Assembly (NCBI GenBank): GCA_023399455.1
Contig: JAEWPN010000075.1
Coordinates: 1-34,010 of the forward strand
Reading direction: 5' to 3'
DNA: 34,010 nucleotides
Source: Bacillota bacterium
Lineage (GTDB): Bacteria > Bacillota > Clostridia > Lachnospirales > Lachnospiraceae
Shown: positions 23,825-31,594 of the stretch, one piece after another
Position numbering within the stretch: position 1 is the stretch's first letter
How the letters are laid out: each line of letters starts with the position of its first letter
Notes under the pieces: generated by a model
Seen by the model: the letters and a program-made list of their open reading frames with translations, nothing else
Database searches by the model: none
What the model was told of the DNA's origin: nothing
Program-made: the position numbers and the translations under genes

Positions 23825-24271
23825 TTGTTTCTTAGATTAGAAAGAAATCCTGAGCAGCAGGAGACGGAAGTAATTGTTAAATATGCGGAGATGGACCAGG
23901 ACGTAAAGCGTCTCATTTCGCTTCTTCAGGCGGCGGATACAAAAATCTTATGTGAATCGAAGGATGGAGAGAAAGTAGTGAAAGCCGCGGATATTTTTTA
24001 CATTGAAAGTGTGGATAAGAGGACATATGTTTACTGCGAAAATGAAGTATACCGAACGCAGCTGCGTCTTTATCAGCTGCTTGATATGCTGTCCGATACA
24101 GATTTTGTTCAGATCAACAAGGCCTGTATTTTGAATATAAATGTTCTGGATACGATAAAGACCTTATTCAACAGCAGGATGGAAGCGATGCTGAAAAATG
24201 GAGAACGGCTTTATGTAACAAGAAAGTATTTAAATGGCATTAAGAACAAGCTCAGGGGAGAGGAAGCATGA
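23825..24271 (+). CDS. LytTR DNA-binding regulator without receiver domain
   Basis: A 148-residue stand-alone LytTR protein. After a short N-terminal region (FLRLERNPEQQETEVIVKYAE), the LytTR domain runs from about 55 to 145, with ESKDGEKVVKAADIFYIESVDKRTYVY (split motif) and FVQINKACILNINVLDTIK. It lacks a phospho-acceptor domain, as in the LytTR regulators that pair with a DUF3021 membrane protein. The open frame reaches back to 23690, but the family normally starts as here, a GGGGGTGG sits just upstream of the TTG, and a promoter lies inside the longer frame. It overlaps the DUF3021 gene by 4 bp. It probably controls itself and the ABC/FtsX pair at 24956-27342. Confidence 0.88.
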   Translation: MFLRLERNPEQQETEVIVKYAEMDQDVKRLISLLQAADTKILCESKDGEKVVKAADIFYIESVDKRTYVYCENEVYRTQLRLYQLLDMLSDTDFVQINKACILNINVLDTIKTLFNSRMEAMLKNGERLYVTRKYLNGIKNKLRGEEA

Positions 24272-24672
24272 AGAGGATTTTAATAAATATTATGTCAACC
24301 ACAGGTATTACTCTTGTAGTTTTGGCGGCGGTAGCTTTGCTGTATGGAGGCGAATGTCTTTTTGTCACTACTGTTTTTGAGGTTCTCATAGCAAATGCCG
24401 CAGTACATTTCGGGTTTATCTTTACTAACAAGTATGAAAACAAATATCCTATATTGGAGGCGCTGTTGAACATTACCTATGCAACAGCCGTAATCGTTGT
24501 CTTCGGACTTGTTTTTGACTGGTACAGCAGTACGCCCATAGGTGTGTTGATCATTATGGTTCTGCTCATTTATGTCATAGGCTATTTTATTAGTGCCCTC
24601 GGCGCAAAAGAAGATATGGAGGAAATCAATCGCCTGCTTCGGGAACGCAAGGATTCATTTAAATTAAAATAG
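24268..24672 (+). CDS. DUF3021 family membrane protein
   Basis: A 134-residue protein with four membrane segments (about 10-28, 33-53, 66-84 and 90-112) and a charged cytoplasmic tail (AKEDMEEINRLLRERKDSFKLK, positions about 113-134). This arrangement and its ATGA overlap with a receiver-less LytTR gene are typical of DUF3021. Members are thought to act as membrane inhibitors of their LytTR partner. A signal sensed at the membrane could release the regulator. The ABC genes that follow are likely targets, though a 283-bp gap with a structured element lies between. Confidence 0.88.
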   Translation: MKRILINIMSTTGITLVVLAAVALLYGGECLFVTTVFEVLIANAAVHFGFIFTNKYENKYPILEALLNITYATAVIVVFGLVFDWYSSTPIGVLIIMVLLIYVIGYFISALGAKEDMEEINRLLRERKDSFKLK

Positions 24673-24691
24673 TCATTTGCGGCTGTATTTT

Positions 24692-24810
24692 TAAAGGAAA
24701 CCTTGAAGCAGTCATAACCGGACGGGTCGGCAGCAAAGCACCTCCATGTGCGCCGCTGCCTAAACGCCGCATCCTTGCGGCGTTTTCCCTGAGAGCGTCG
24801 GTTTCCTTAA
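24692..24810. other. Compact multi-hairpin element (candidate structured RNA or small repeat)
   Basis: The outer arms AAGGAAACC (24694-24702) and GGTTTCCTT (24800-24808) enclose two further hairpins: GGCAGC with GCTGCC (24729-24760 region, with GCAC/GTGC inside), and AAACGCCGC with GCGGCGTTT (24762-24785). This makes a three-way-junction plan. The element is more GC-rich than the flanks. The 64-codon minus-strand frame covering it (24659-24853) has no support as a gene. It may be a noncoding RNA, a leader of the ABC operon, or a small mobile repeat. Confidence 0.55.
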
Positions 24811-24900
24811 GAAAATACAAGCCGCTCACTAAAGGAGGCAAAAACAGACACACCGTGGAAAGTTTTAGCTAAGTTATGAAATGGCACATAAAATTGGTGA

Positions 24901-24924
24901 AGGTAACGAGTTTCGCAATTACCT
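24901..24924. promoter_or_regulatory. Inverted repeat upstream of the ABC operon
   Basis: AGGTAA (24901-24906) and TTACCT (24919-24924) are separated by 12 bp, 32 bp before the ATPase start. It may be an operator; its binder is unknown. Confidence 0.35.
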
Positions 24925-24955
24925 ATTAAATTAAAATTATGAAGGGAGAAGATTT

Positions 24956-25651
24956 TTGAAGGTTATATTGAAAGCGGAAAACATTATTAAGGATTTTGAA
25001 AAGGAAAGGGTTATCAAAGGCGTTTCTTTAGATATTTACGAAAATACATTTACGGCGATACTCGGCCCCAGCGGCTCAGGAAAGTCCACCCTGCTGAACA
25101 TCCTGTCGGGTCTTATACGTCCTACACAGGGAAGTGTGAAGTACGGGGAGGAGATGATGACTACATGGTCCGAAAGAAGGCTTGCCGATTGGAAACGTAC
25201 CGAAGCCGGGAACATATTTCAGGAATATCTGCTGTTAGAGAATCTGACGGTGGAAGAAAATATAAAGATTGGCATCAGCTCCAAAAAGGGTGCCCTTTCT
25301 TTTGAGCGTTTAGTTCGTATTCTCGAAATCGACGACATATTGGACAAATTTCCGGCACAGCTCTCCGGTGGTCAGAAGCAGCGCACAGCAATCGCACGTG
25401 CAGTTATCAAAGGTCCTGGCCTTTTGTTTTGTGATGAAGCTACGGGAGCTTTGGACGAAGAAAACAGCAAAAAGGTAGTAGGGCTGCTGCATGACCTAAA
25501 ATCGGTCTTCGGTATCGCCGTTTTGTTCACCACACATAATCAGCAGATCGCCAAAACGGCAGACCGCATTTTGACGATGAAGAACGGGATGATATACCAG
25601 GACGTCCGAAACGATGCTCCGATAACGGCCGATGCCATGATATGGGGGTAA
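24956..25651 (+). CDS. ABC transporter ATP-binding protein (FtsE/LolD type)
   Basis: A 231-residue ATPase. Walker A is GPSGSGKST, the Q-loop is NIFQEYLLLENLTVEENI, the signature is LSGGQKQRTAIARAV, Walker B is LLFCDEATGALD (Ala in place of the usual Pro) and the H-loop is TTHNQQI. It pairs with the FtsX-type permease that begins 3 bp after its stop. Start codon TTG is supported by GAAGGGAGAAGA upstream. Together with LytTR-DUF3021, this resembles modules that respond to envelope-active peptides or antibiotics. Confidence 0.93.
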   Translation: MKVILKAENIIKDFEKERVIKGVSLDIYENTFTAILGPSGSGKSTLLNILSGLIRPTQGSVKYGEEMMTTWSERRLADWKRTEAGNIFQEYLLLENLTVEENIKIGISSKKGALSFERLVRILEIDDILDKFPAQLSGGQKQRTAIARAVIKGPGLLFCDEATGALDEENSKKVVGLLHDLKSVFGIAVLFTTHNQQIAKTADRILTMKNGMIYQDVRNDAPITADAMIWG

Positions 25652-25653
25652 AT

Positions 25654-27342
25654 ATGAGACTATTGTATAAGCAATTAACAAAGGAAGTGTGGAAAAATAA
25701 GGTATTTGTATGGCTGCTGCTTCTACTCACCTTTTTAAGCGCACTTTCTTTTTATTTTGTAAGATTTTCTATCGACGGCAACACGGCCGTACTGGAATCG
25801 CTTCCGCGTCTTAGCGCAAATCAGGTGCAATATAAAAATGCGTTGGCTTCCAATACATCATTGGCATATACCTTTTTCTTTTCCATGCTGGGTCTGACTT
25901 GTTTTGTTTTCTTTATGTTTTTTTACCGCTTTTTCGGCTCGAATACAAAGGCCTTCGGGTGTCTGAAAGCTTTGGGCTTTACGGATAGGTCGCTGGGTTT
26001 TTATTTTGTGTTATTTACTGCGGTGATGTCTGTTACCGGTTCTCTTGCCGGGCTGACGGGAGGATATTTTTTATCGGACATTCTGGTAAAGGCCAACATG
26101 AGAACCTATTCCGTTACGGGACTTATAAAGGGCATTGCTCCTTTTACCATCATGGAGGGATTCTTGGGTGCGGCGGTGATTCTTTGCCTGAACGCCTTTC
26201 TATGCTATTTCTTTATACGGGGCAAGGAGCCGGGAGCATTAATTGCGGGAAAAAAGGGAAGCGGCGTTCGAAAGACCTTATTGATGGCCGATAGAATTGT
26301 GAAGTTTCTTCCTGTAAAAAATGAATTCCCTCTTCGGATTGCATTAAGAAAGCCCCTTGCAGTGTCTCTTATCTTTGTGGCGGTAACGGCCTTCAATGTT
26401 TGTGTTATCTTGGGGCAGTCCTTGAATTCCAGCAGTCAAAAGGTTTTCAATTCTCAAATGATGGGCCATAATTATGATTTCGATACGAAGTATCCTGCTT
26501 ACATGGAGGACCCCCTGCCGTTTGAAGGATTGTCCTACCTCTATCATGAAGCCGGATTGATGGCGGGCGGCTATGAGATAGAGCAGACAATAATCGGATT
26601 GTATGGTTTGAACGGATTATATGAGCTTCAGGATATGGATAAGAGGCTGATGTCCGTTCCCGATGCGGGCAGTATCTATATTAATCCGGGGCTGGCGGAG
26701 TTGTATGGAGTCCGGAAAGGAGATTCTCTTGCTGTTTTTATAGACGGCAGGGAATATACTTTTGTCGTAGCCGGAGTTGCTGCTAATGCAAAGGCTGAAA
26801 GCATTTTGGCAAATGCAGCACAGCTGGCGGAGATAATGGGAATACCGGCAGGAGCCTATAATGGCGTCTGGACCATGGAAAAACCTGCGGGCGGAGGAGA
26901 AACGACAGATAGGGAACAACGTATCCTCGGGTTGGAAAAAGATGAGGTATCGAACAATACCAGTGCTGTCATCAACCAAGTCATCGGAGGAATCGTAGGT
27001 GGAATCCTACTGTTCTTGGCAGTTTATGTAAATTTCCAGGATAATAAGCGGGATATGGTGATTTTGAATTTAATTGGTTATTCGCTTAAGGATATCAGAA
27101 GGATGCTGGTAGATATCTACAGACCCATTTTATGGACGGCTTTTTTTCTGACGATCATTCCAAGTATATCGATGGCCGGGTTCATCCAGCGGTCACTGTC
27201 CGTTTCAATTAAGGATTATATACCGTTTGGAACGAATGCCGTAATAATTGTTCTGATATTTATTTCGCTGAATATCATATACACATTGGGGCAGACAGTA
27301 CTTTTATACAATATACGAAAAAACATTAAAAAATGGGTATAA
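25654..27342 (+). CDS. FtsX-like ABC transporter permease
   Basis: A 562-residue permease. The first half has an N-terminal segment (about 15-38) and three more (65-90, 115-145, 170-190), with the FtsX motif TKAFGCLKALGFTDRSLGFY at about 100. The second half starts near 225, has an external domain (about 260-425) and three closing segments (about 445-555), with NLIGYSLKDIRRMLVDIYRP as the second FtsX-like loop. ATG at 25654 is preceded by GGGGG; the ATG at 25642 is in frame but overlaps the ATPase end. It forms one transporter with the ATPase. Confidence 0.9.
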   Translation: MRLLYKQLTKEVWKNKVFVWLLLLLTFLSALSFYFVRFSIDGNTAVLESLPRLSANQVQYKNALASNTSLAYTFFFSMLGLTCFVFFMFFYRFFGSNTKAFGCLKALGFTDRSLGFYFVLFTAVMSVTGSLAGLTGGYFLSDILVKANMRTYSVTGLIKGIAPFTIMEGFLGAAVILCLNAFLCYFFIRGKEPGALIAGKKGSGVRKTLLMADRIVKFLPVKNEFPLRIALRKPLAVSLIFVAVTAFNVCVILGQSLNSSSQKVFNSQMMGHNYDFDTKYPAYMEDPLPFEGLSYLYHEAGLMAGGYEIEQTIIGLYGLNGLYELQDMDKRLMSVPDAGSIYINPGLAELYGVRKGDSLAVFIDGREYTFVVAGVAANAKAESILANAAQLAEIMGIPAGAYNGVWTMEKPAGGGETTDREQRILGLEKDEVSNNTSAVINQVIGGIVGGILLFLAVYVNFQDNKRDMVILNLIGYSLKDIRRMLVDIYRPILWTAFFLTIIPSISMAGFIQRSLSVSIKDYIPFGTNAVIIVLIFISLNIIYTLGQTVLLYNIRKNIKKWV

Positions 27343-27362
27343 AAATTTTTTTGAAAATTCTC

Positions 27363-27393
27363 TTGACTTAAACTTAACTCCAAGGTGTAGTAT
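27363..27393 (+). promoter_or_regulatory. MerR-type promoter of the aldo/keto reductase gene
   Basis: TTGACT (27363-27368) and TAGTAT (27388-27393) are separated by 19 bp, too long for normal sigma-A use but typical of MerR-family activation. Between them is CTTAAACTTAACTCCAAG (27367-27384), close to the palindrome CTTGGAGT/ACTCCAAG. The same right half occurs in the same register at 31595-31625. Confidence 0.65.
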
Positions 27394-27502
27394 TTTAATA
27401 AATGGAAAATAAAAGCTTTTAACGAGTGATTTTCCGATGTCCCAAGAAAGGGTGATATATATTAATTTGCGAAACAATAGGGAGAAAGGTGTGGTTATTA
27501 AG

Positions 27503-28618
27503 ATGAAGAAACTGGGCTTTGGTTGTATGAGACTTCCCATGAGGCAGGGGGAAAATGAATTGGAAGTGGACTATGAGCAGTTCAATCAGATGATCGACGC
27601 GTTTTTTAAGGAGGGTTTTTGCTATTTCGATACTGCCCACGGCTATATCGGAGGGAAGAGTGAGACGGCGATCAGAGATTGTCTGGTAAAGAGGTATCCG
27701 AGAGAGTCTTACATCCTTACCGACAAATTGACTTCCAGCTATTTCCAGAAAGAGGAGGAAATTATCCCATTATTTGAAAGGCAGCTTGAGAATACGGGGG
27801 TAGAGTATTTCGATTATTATCTGATGCATGCCTTGAATTCCGATTATTATGCGAAATACGTAGAGTGTCATGCCTTCGAAGTTGCCAGGCAGCTGAAGGC
27901 TGAAGGCCGGATCAGGCATATCGGTATTTCTTTTCATGATAAGGCGGCGGTGTTGGATAAGATTCTAAGCGAACAGCCTGATATCGAGGTGGTGCAGATA
28001 CAGTTCAACTATGCGGATTATGATGATCCGGGTATTGAAAGTTATCTCTGTTATCAGGTATGCGAGAAGCATAATAAGCCGGTTATTGTAATGGAGCCGG
28101 TGAAAGGCGGCGGACTTGTGAATTTGCCGAAGGCGGCGGAGATTATTTTGGATGAGCATAGAAAAGGAGCGAGCTATGCAAGCTACGCCATTCGTTTTTG
28201 TGCTTCCTTTGACAAGGTGTTCATGGTTCTCAGCGGAATGAGCACGATAGGGCAGATGGAAGATAATCTCAGCTATATGAAGGATTTCGTTCCTTTTACG
28301 GATGATGAATTCGAGCTGATAGGGCATATCAGGGAAATAATTAAGAATCAGGACATGATTCCATGTACAGCCTGTAGGTACTGCGTGGACGGATGCCCCG
28401 TACATATAGCGATTCCCGACCTTTTCGCGTGTTACAATGCCAAAAAACAATATAACGATTGGAACAGCGATGTCTATTACAGCGTGAGTACCAAGGATGC
28501 AGGAGCGGCTTCCGACTGTATCAAATGCGGAAAATGCGAGAAGGTTTGTCCCCAGCATATAAAAATCAGGCTGAATCTGGAGGATGTCAGCGAGATGTTC
28601 GAGAAGAATAGGCAGTAA
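27503..28618 (+). CDS. Aldo/keto reductase with C-terminal 4Fe-4S ferredoxin domain
   Basis: A 371-residue oxidoreductase. Residues 1-280 are the aldo/keto reductase barrel: KLGFGCMRLPM at the start, YFDTAHGY with the catalytic Asp and Tyr, DYYLMHALN, RHIGISFHD and QFNYADYDD. The C-terminal part has two cysteine sets, CTACRYCVDGCP and CIKCGKCEKVCP, each a [4Fe-4S] ligand pattern. It probably couples an NAD(P)H-linked reduction to ferredoxin-type electrons. The frame reaches back to 27437, where there is no ribosome site. ATG at 27503 starts as the family does; GTG at 27491, 6 bp after GGGAG, is a real alternative. It sits behind a MerR-type promoter. Confidence 0.92.
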   Translation: MKKLGFGCMRLPMRQGENELEVDYEQFNQMIDAFFKEGFCYFDTAHGYIGGKSETAIRDCLVKRYPRESYILTDKLTSSYFQKEEEIIPLFERQLENTGVEYFDYYLMHALNSDYYAKYVECHAFEVARQLKAEGRIRHIGISFHDKAAVLDKILSEQPDIEVVQIQFNYADYDDPGIESYLCYQVCEKHNKPVIVMEPVKGGGLVNLPKAAEIILDEHRKGASYASYAIRFCASFDKVFMVLSGMSTIGQMEDNLSYMKDFVPFTDDEFELIGHIREIIKNQDMIPCTACRYCVDGCPVHIAIPDLFACYNAKKQYNDWNSDVYYSVSTKDAGAASDCIKCGKCEKVCPQHIKIRLNLEDVSEMFEKNRQ

Positions 28619-28654
28619 TATAATTTAGTTCAATATATTAAAAAAAATCATATC

Positions 28655-28705
28655 GAGCTTGTTCAGGAGTCTCATAATGAGTATCTTGAATAAGCTCTAT
28701 TTTTA
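28655..28705 (+). terminator. Terminator after the aldo/keto reductase gene
   Basis: Arms GAGCTTGTTCA (28655-28665) and TGAATAAGCTC (28687-28697) pair over 11 bp with one wobble. CTCA/TGAG pair inside, and a T-rich tract follows. Confidence 0.82.
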
Positions 28706-28711
28706 TCTTAT

Positions 28712-28752
28712 AGGATTAGGGTGTCAAAAAGACCTTTTGACACTCTAATCCT
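28712..28752. repeat. Long hairpin without T-tract
   Basis: An 18-bp stem with one G-T wobble: GGATTAGG then GTGTCAAAA on the left (28713-28729), TTTTGACAC then TCTAATCC on the right (28735-28751), and a 5-nt loop. No T-tract follows. Its role is unknown; it may help block transcription or be a remnant repeat. Confidence 0.65.
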
Positions 28753-28904
28753 TATAGGGAAGTACGTCCTACAAGGAGATTTTGAAGATCCCAATTATAG
28801 TCCTCATCAGTCCTAAATAATGTATTACCTATTTGAAAAAATAATAAAAATATAAATACAAAAAAATAATAATATTGTATTTTTTATATAATTCATTAAA
28901 ACAC

Positions 28905-28933
28905 TTACAAAAAGTCATAAAATTTGTTATAAT
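28905..28933 (+). promoter_or_regulatory. Promoter of the CarD-like gene
   Basis: TTACAA (28905-28910) and a consensus TATAAT (28928-28933) with 17-bp spacing lie about 145 bp before the start codon, leaving a long leader. Confidence 0.6.
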
Positions 28934-28973
28934 AATAAATATAGAATAAACAACTAGTAATTATTGGGCAGAC

Positions 28974-29022
28974 GGAAGGATGCGGTTCACTCTAATTCAC
29001 TGAGTGTAAGGATTCCTTTTTT
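28974..29022 (+). promoter_or_regulatory. Terminator-like stem in the CarD leader (candidate attenuator)
   Basis: GGAAGGAT (from 28974) can pair imperfectly with the GGATTCC that ends near 29016, with CACTC/GAGTG pairing inside, and a T6 tract follows. It lies between the promoter and the CarD-like gene. Such a stem could end transcription early. A riboswitch class is not recognised. Confidence 0.4.
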
Positions 29023-29078
29023 AGTTATATTAATAATGATGGTAATAATAATCAGACAAGAATATAGGAGTAATATAA

Positions 29079-29609
29079 ATGTTTAAAATCGGTGATTATG
29101 TAGTAGTCAACTCAAATTATGGAATATGTAAAATCGAGGATATTGCATATTTAGATATTTCTATGGCCGCCAAGGATGAACTTTATTACCTTATGATTCC
29201 ATTGGAAGAAGTAGGTGCAAAAATATATATTCCGGTAGGGGGAACTAAACATAAAATCCGCAAAGTTATTAATGAAGAGGAAGCGTGGAAAATAATTGAT
29301 GAAGTTCCGGAAATAGAAGAAATGCCGATTGATGACAGCAGATTATGCGAAAAAAAATATAAAGAAGCCATCCAAAGCTGTGAGCCTGAAATATTAATCA
29401 GTATTATTAAAAGCATGTATTACAGGATGAGAAAAAGAGGTTCGCAAGGAAAGAAGGATACAGTTATAGATGAACGTTACTTTAAGATTGCAGAAAATAA
29501 TCTATATGAAGAGCTGGCCTTTGCTTTAGGAAAGAATAAAAATGAGATGCAGAAATTAATTATAGATAAAATTAAGAAAAAAAATTTGCCCTCATCCGAC
29601 CGTGAATGA
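29079..29609 (+). CDS. CarD-like (CdnL/TRCF-RID domain) transcriptional regulator
   Basis: A 176-residue protein. The N-terminal RNA-polymerase-interacting domain is clear: FKIGDYVVVNSNYGICKIEDI and YYLMIPLEEVGAKIYIPVGG (residues 2-60), as in CarD/CdnL and the Mfd RID. The C-terminal helical domain (about 75-170) carries conserved-type helices with MYYRMRKRGSQGKK. CarD proteins bind the polymerase beta subunit and stabilise or alter open promoter complexes; clostridial ones are poorly studied. TAGGAGTAATATAA precedes the ATG. It is a single-gene unit ending in a bidirectional terminator. Confidence 0.9.
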   Translation: MFKIGDYVVVNSNYGICKIEDIAYLDISMAAKDELYYLMIPLEEVGAKIYIPVGGTKHKIRKVINEEEAWKIIDEVPEIEEMPIDDSRLCEKKYKEAIQSCEPEILISIIKSMYYRMRKRGSQGKKDTVIDERYFKIAENNLYEELAFALGKNKNEMQKLIIDKIKKKNLPSSDRE

Positions 29610-29640
29610 CCTTGTCAATGAATGGCAGAATGATTCGATA

Positions 29641-29671
29641 AAAGGCGCAGGGATTCGTTTCCTGCGCCTTT
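29641..29671. terminator. Bidirectional rho-independent terminator
   Basis: AAAGGCGCAGG (29641-29651) pairs with CCTGCGCCTTT (29661-29671) over 11 bp around a 9-nt loop. It lies between the converging CarD-like gene and the minus-strand Cys-Pro protein, and can serve both. Confidence 0.88.
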
Positions 29672-29688
29672 AAGGTGTAAATCAACCT

Positions 29689-31443
29689 TTACTCCATCAT
29701 AAAGTTAGATACTCCGATATTATTCAGTGATATATTCGGTTTACATCTGTAGTTTCTTCTGAAATTCTTTGACGGACATACCTTTAATAAATAACTTCCG
29801 CTGTATGGAACTTCGAATTCAAAGTACCCAAAGCAAGGTACACATTTGTATGATAATAAAACCTGAGTGTTACAGAATATCTGATAAAGCCGCAGCTCCC
29901 ACTCATGCTCGCTGCAGCAGGAGCATCCCTTGATATAACCGGCGATGAGCCCCGGGGTAATCATACATACCGGACAGGGCGGACATTCCGGGCATATGAC
30001 CGGCTCCGGACAAACCGGACAAACCGGACAAGGCGGACATTCCGGGCAAGTAACCGGTTCCGGACAAGTCGGGCAGACCGGGCAAGGCATAGGCTCCGGG
30101 CAAGTCGGGCAGACCGGACACGGAATAGGTTCCGGACATGCGGGACAAACCGGACAAGTAACCGGCTCCGGGCAGACCGGACAAGTAACTGGCTCCGGAC
30201 AAGTCGGGCAGACCGGACACGGCATAGGCTCCGGGCAAACCGGGCAAGGAAGCGGTTCCGGGCAAGTGGGATAAATCGGGCAAGGAGCTGGTTCCGGACA
30301 AACCGGACAAACAACAGCCTCAGGACTAACCGTACTGGGAGCAGTCTCCGGGGGTGTAGGCAGAGACCGCATTGTTTCAGGAACAGGGGTGGTAGGAGCA
30401 GGAACAACTGCTTCTACGGTTTCGCACATTACGCCTCCGACAAAAGGCGGAAGATGGAATTCGAAACCGCTGTTTGGATTTACCGCAAATGAATTCAGGG
30501 CAACATTGCCGGTAATATGCCCCCCTGTCGAATGAGCGTGGAACATGGCTTGTGGAGCCAGAATGCTTCCCCAGATTGCAGCAGGAACTTCCATAAATAT
30601 ATTTTTAGCGTCCTCAAATACATAGAGAGTATGGTCTGCTCTGCCCCGCTCTCCCATAAGACCATATTGCAGATGTGCATTATCTCCCGTTCTCAGCTTT
30701 ATAATAACCAGGCTGCCTTCCGGTACTTCGGCACGAAGTCCCTTCTTTAAAATACCATTTGGAACATCAATCTGGAATACATTCTGCTGCGGATCGTTAC
30801 CGCGAAGAATCCATTCGTGGAAATTATCGATGATTTCCCCGTTTGCAGGCAAATCTTCAATACAACTCTTATAATTCTCAATACTGTTTCTCGCATTCCT
30901 GAAGAAACCGGAAGTATCTGCGTTAATCCGGCTTGCAGGAATAAATCTTGGTACATCGTAGCTCGGGATAACAAAGTGATCCCCTTTTTCGCTGGGCTTC
31001 CAATAAGGGCTGCCGGAATCGGAGTGATATAAAGACTCTAATTGTTGTACCTGTCCGGGTTCTCCGCTTTTACCTATTAAATAGGTACTTCCCTTGTCAG
31101 CACGGAAGTTGCCTCCTGCAACAACATGGCCAACCACGCCCAAAGGGCCGTTCATTGAAACGTTATTCCCTACAAGAAATCTTACCATATCAGGGGAATA
31201 GCCTATATCTACCGGTTCTAAACCGGATCCAAAGGAAAGACTAAGGCCTCTAGGGCTGACAAAGTTTCCGCCAACAGCCATTGCGCCGCTAGTGTCCACG
31301 ATGTTATTAGCATTGCCGAAAACAATAGCGTTAAATTGAGAAGCGACGCCAAAGGGCTGCCCCGTAACATCGTTCCAGCTAATATCGTCATAGGGAATGC
31401 CTACTTTTGATGTAATCATATTACTGGTAATATTATAATCCAA
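29689..31443 (-). CDS. Choice-of-anchor-A domain protein with Cys-Pro triplet repeat
   Basis: A 584-residue minus-strand protein. Residues about 33-335 form a choice-of-anchor-A-type domain, recognised from FNAIVFGNANNIVDTSGAMAVGGN (split at positions 37-60) and later GSILAPQAMFHA and GGHITGNVA. A Pro/Thr-rich linker (345-378) leads to 39 triplets (379-495), mostly CPx, with 29 cysteines. The end (500-584) is a beta-rich domain with CSCC and YFEFEVPYSGSYLLKV. There is no signal peptide, membrane segment or sortase motif, so export by Sec is unlikely. A spore coat or other self-assembled surface layer is plausible; that is inference. The start is TTG, with AGGAG 10 bp upstream. Confidence 0.82.
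   Translation of the reverse strand: MDYNITSNMITSKVGIPYDDISWNDVTGQPFGVASQFNAIVFGNANNIVDTSGAMAVGGNFVSPRGLSLSFGSGLEPVDIGYSPDMVRFLVGNNVSMNGPLGVVGHVVAGGNFRADKGSTYLIGKSGEPGQVQQLESLYHSDSGSPYWKPSEKGDHFVIPSYDVPRFIPASRINADTSGFFRNARNSIENYKSCIEDLPANGEIIDNFHEWILRGNDPQQNVFQIDVPNGILKKGLRAEVPEGSLVIIKLRTGDNAHLQYGLMGERGRADHTLYVFEDAKNIFMEVPAAIWGSILAPQAMFHAHSTGGHITGNVALNSFAVNPNSGFEFHLPPFVGGVMCETVEAVVPAPTTPVPETMRSLPTPPETAPSTVSPEAVVCPVCPEPAPCPIYPTCPEPLPCPVCPEPMPCPVCPTCPEPVTCPVCPEPVTCPVCPACPEPIPCPVCPTCPEPMPCPVCPTCPEPVTCPECPPCPVCPVCPEPVICPECPPCPVCMITPGLIAGYIKGCSCCSEHEWELRLYQIFCNTQVLLSYKCVPCFGYFEFEVPYSGSYLLKVCPSKNFRRNYRCKPNISLNNIGVSNFMME
29959..30309 (-). repeat. Coding repeat encoding Cys-Pro triplets
   Basis: Within the previous gene, 117 codons encode 39 triplets. 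The first position is Cys in 29, Pro in 9 and Tyr in one; most are CPV, CPE, CPT or CPP, broken by PxP or PVT triplets. The DNA repeats every 27-36 bp with small changes. This opens false frames on both strands. Confidence 0.9.
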
Positions 31444-31594
31444 TCTAATCTAACTCCTATGAAATACCTTGGATTTCATAATCCTCATTCTTACTACAAT
31501 GTATTCAAAAAGGGGATAATCGTGCAAACGATGAGGGATTTTAGCAGGAATAATTTTATGTCGTCGAAAAATATTGTTAAAAAATTAATTATTC

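Larger units (their letters stand above)
28619..29078 (+). other. Intergenic region with terminator, long hairpin, promoter and CarD leader
   Basis: No gene is supported in this AT-rich gap. It holds the terminator of the aldo/keto reductase gene, a separate long hairpin, a sigma-A promoter and a leader with a terminator-like stem before the CarD-like gene, all listed separately. Confidence 0.6.

Noticed and set aside
24659..24853. 64-codon minus-strand frame
   Set aside because: It covers the multi-hairpin element, whose base pairing explains the sequence better than coding does.
29959..30309. A possible CRISPR or tandem-repeat array
   Set aside because: The repeat units vary in length (27-36 bp), have no unique spacers, and keep the codon frame of the gene.
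29903..30492. Several long reading frames on both strands over the Cys-Pro repeat, including a Gly-Gln-Thr-rich one and Arg-rich ones
   Set aside because: They come from the low-complexity, triplet-repeated DNA of the minus-strand gene. None has a ribosome site or family features.
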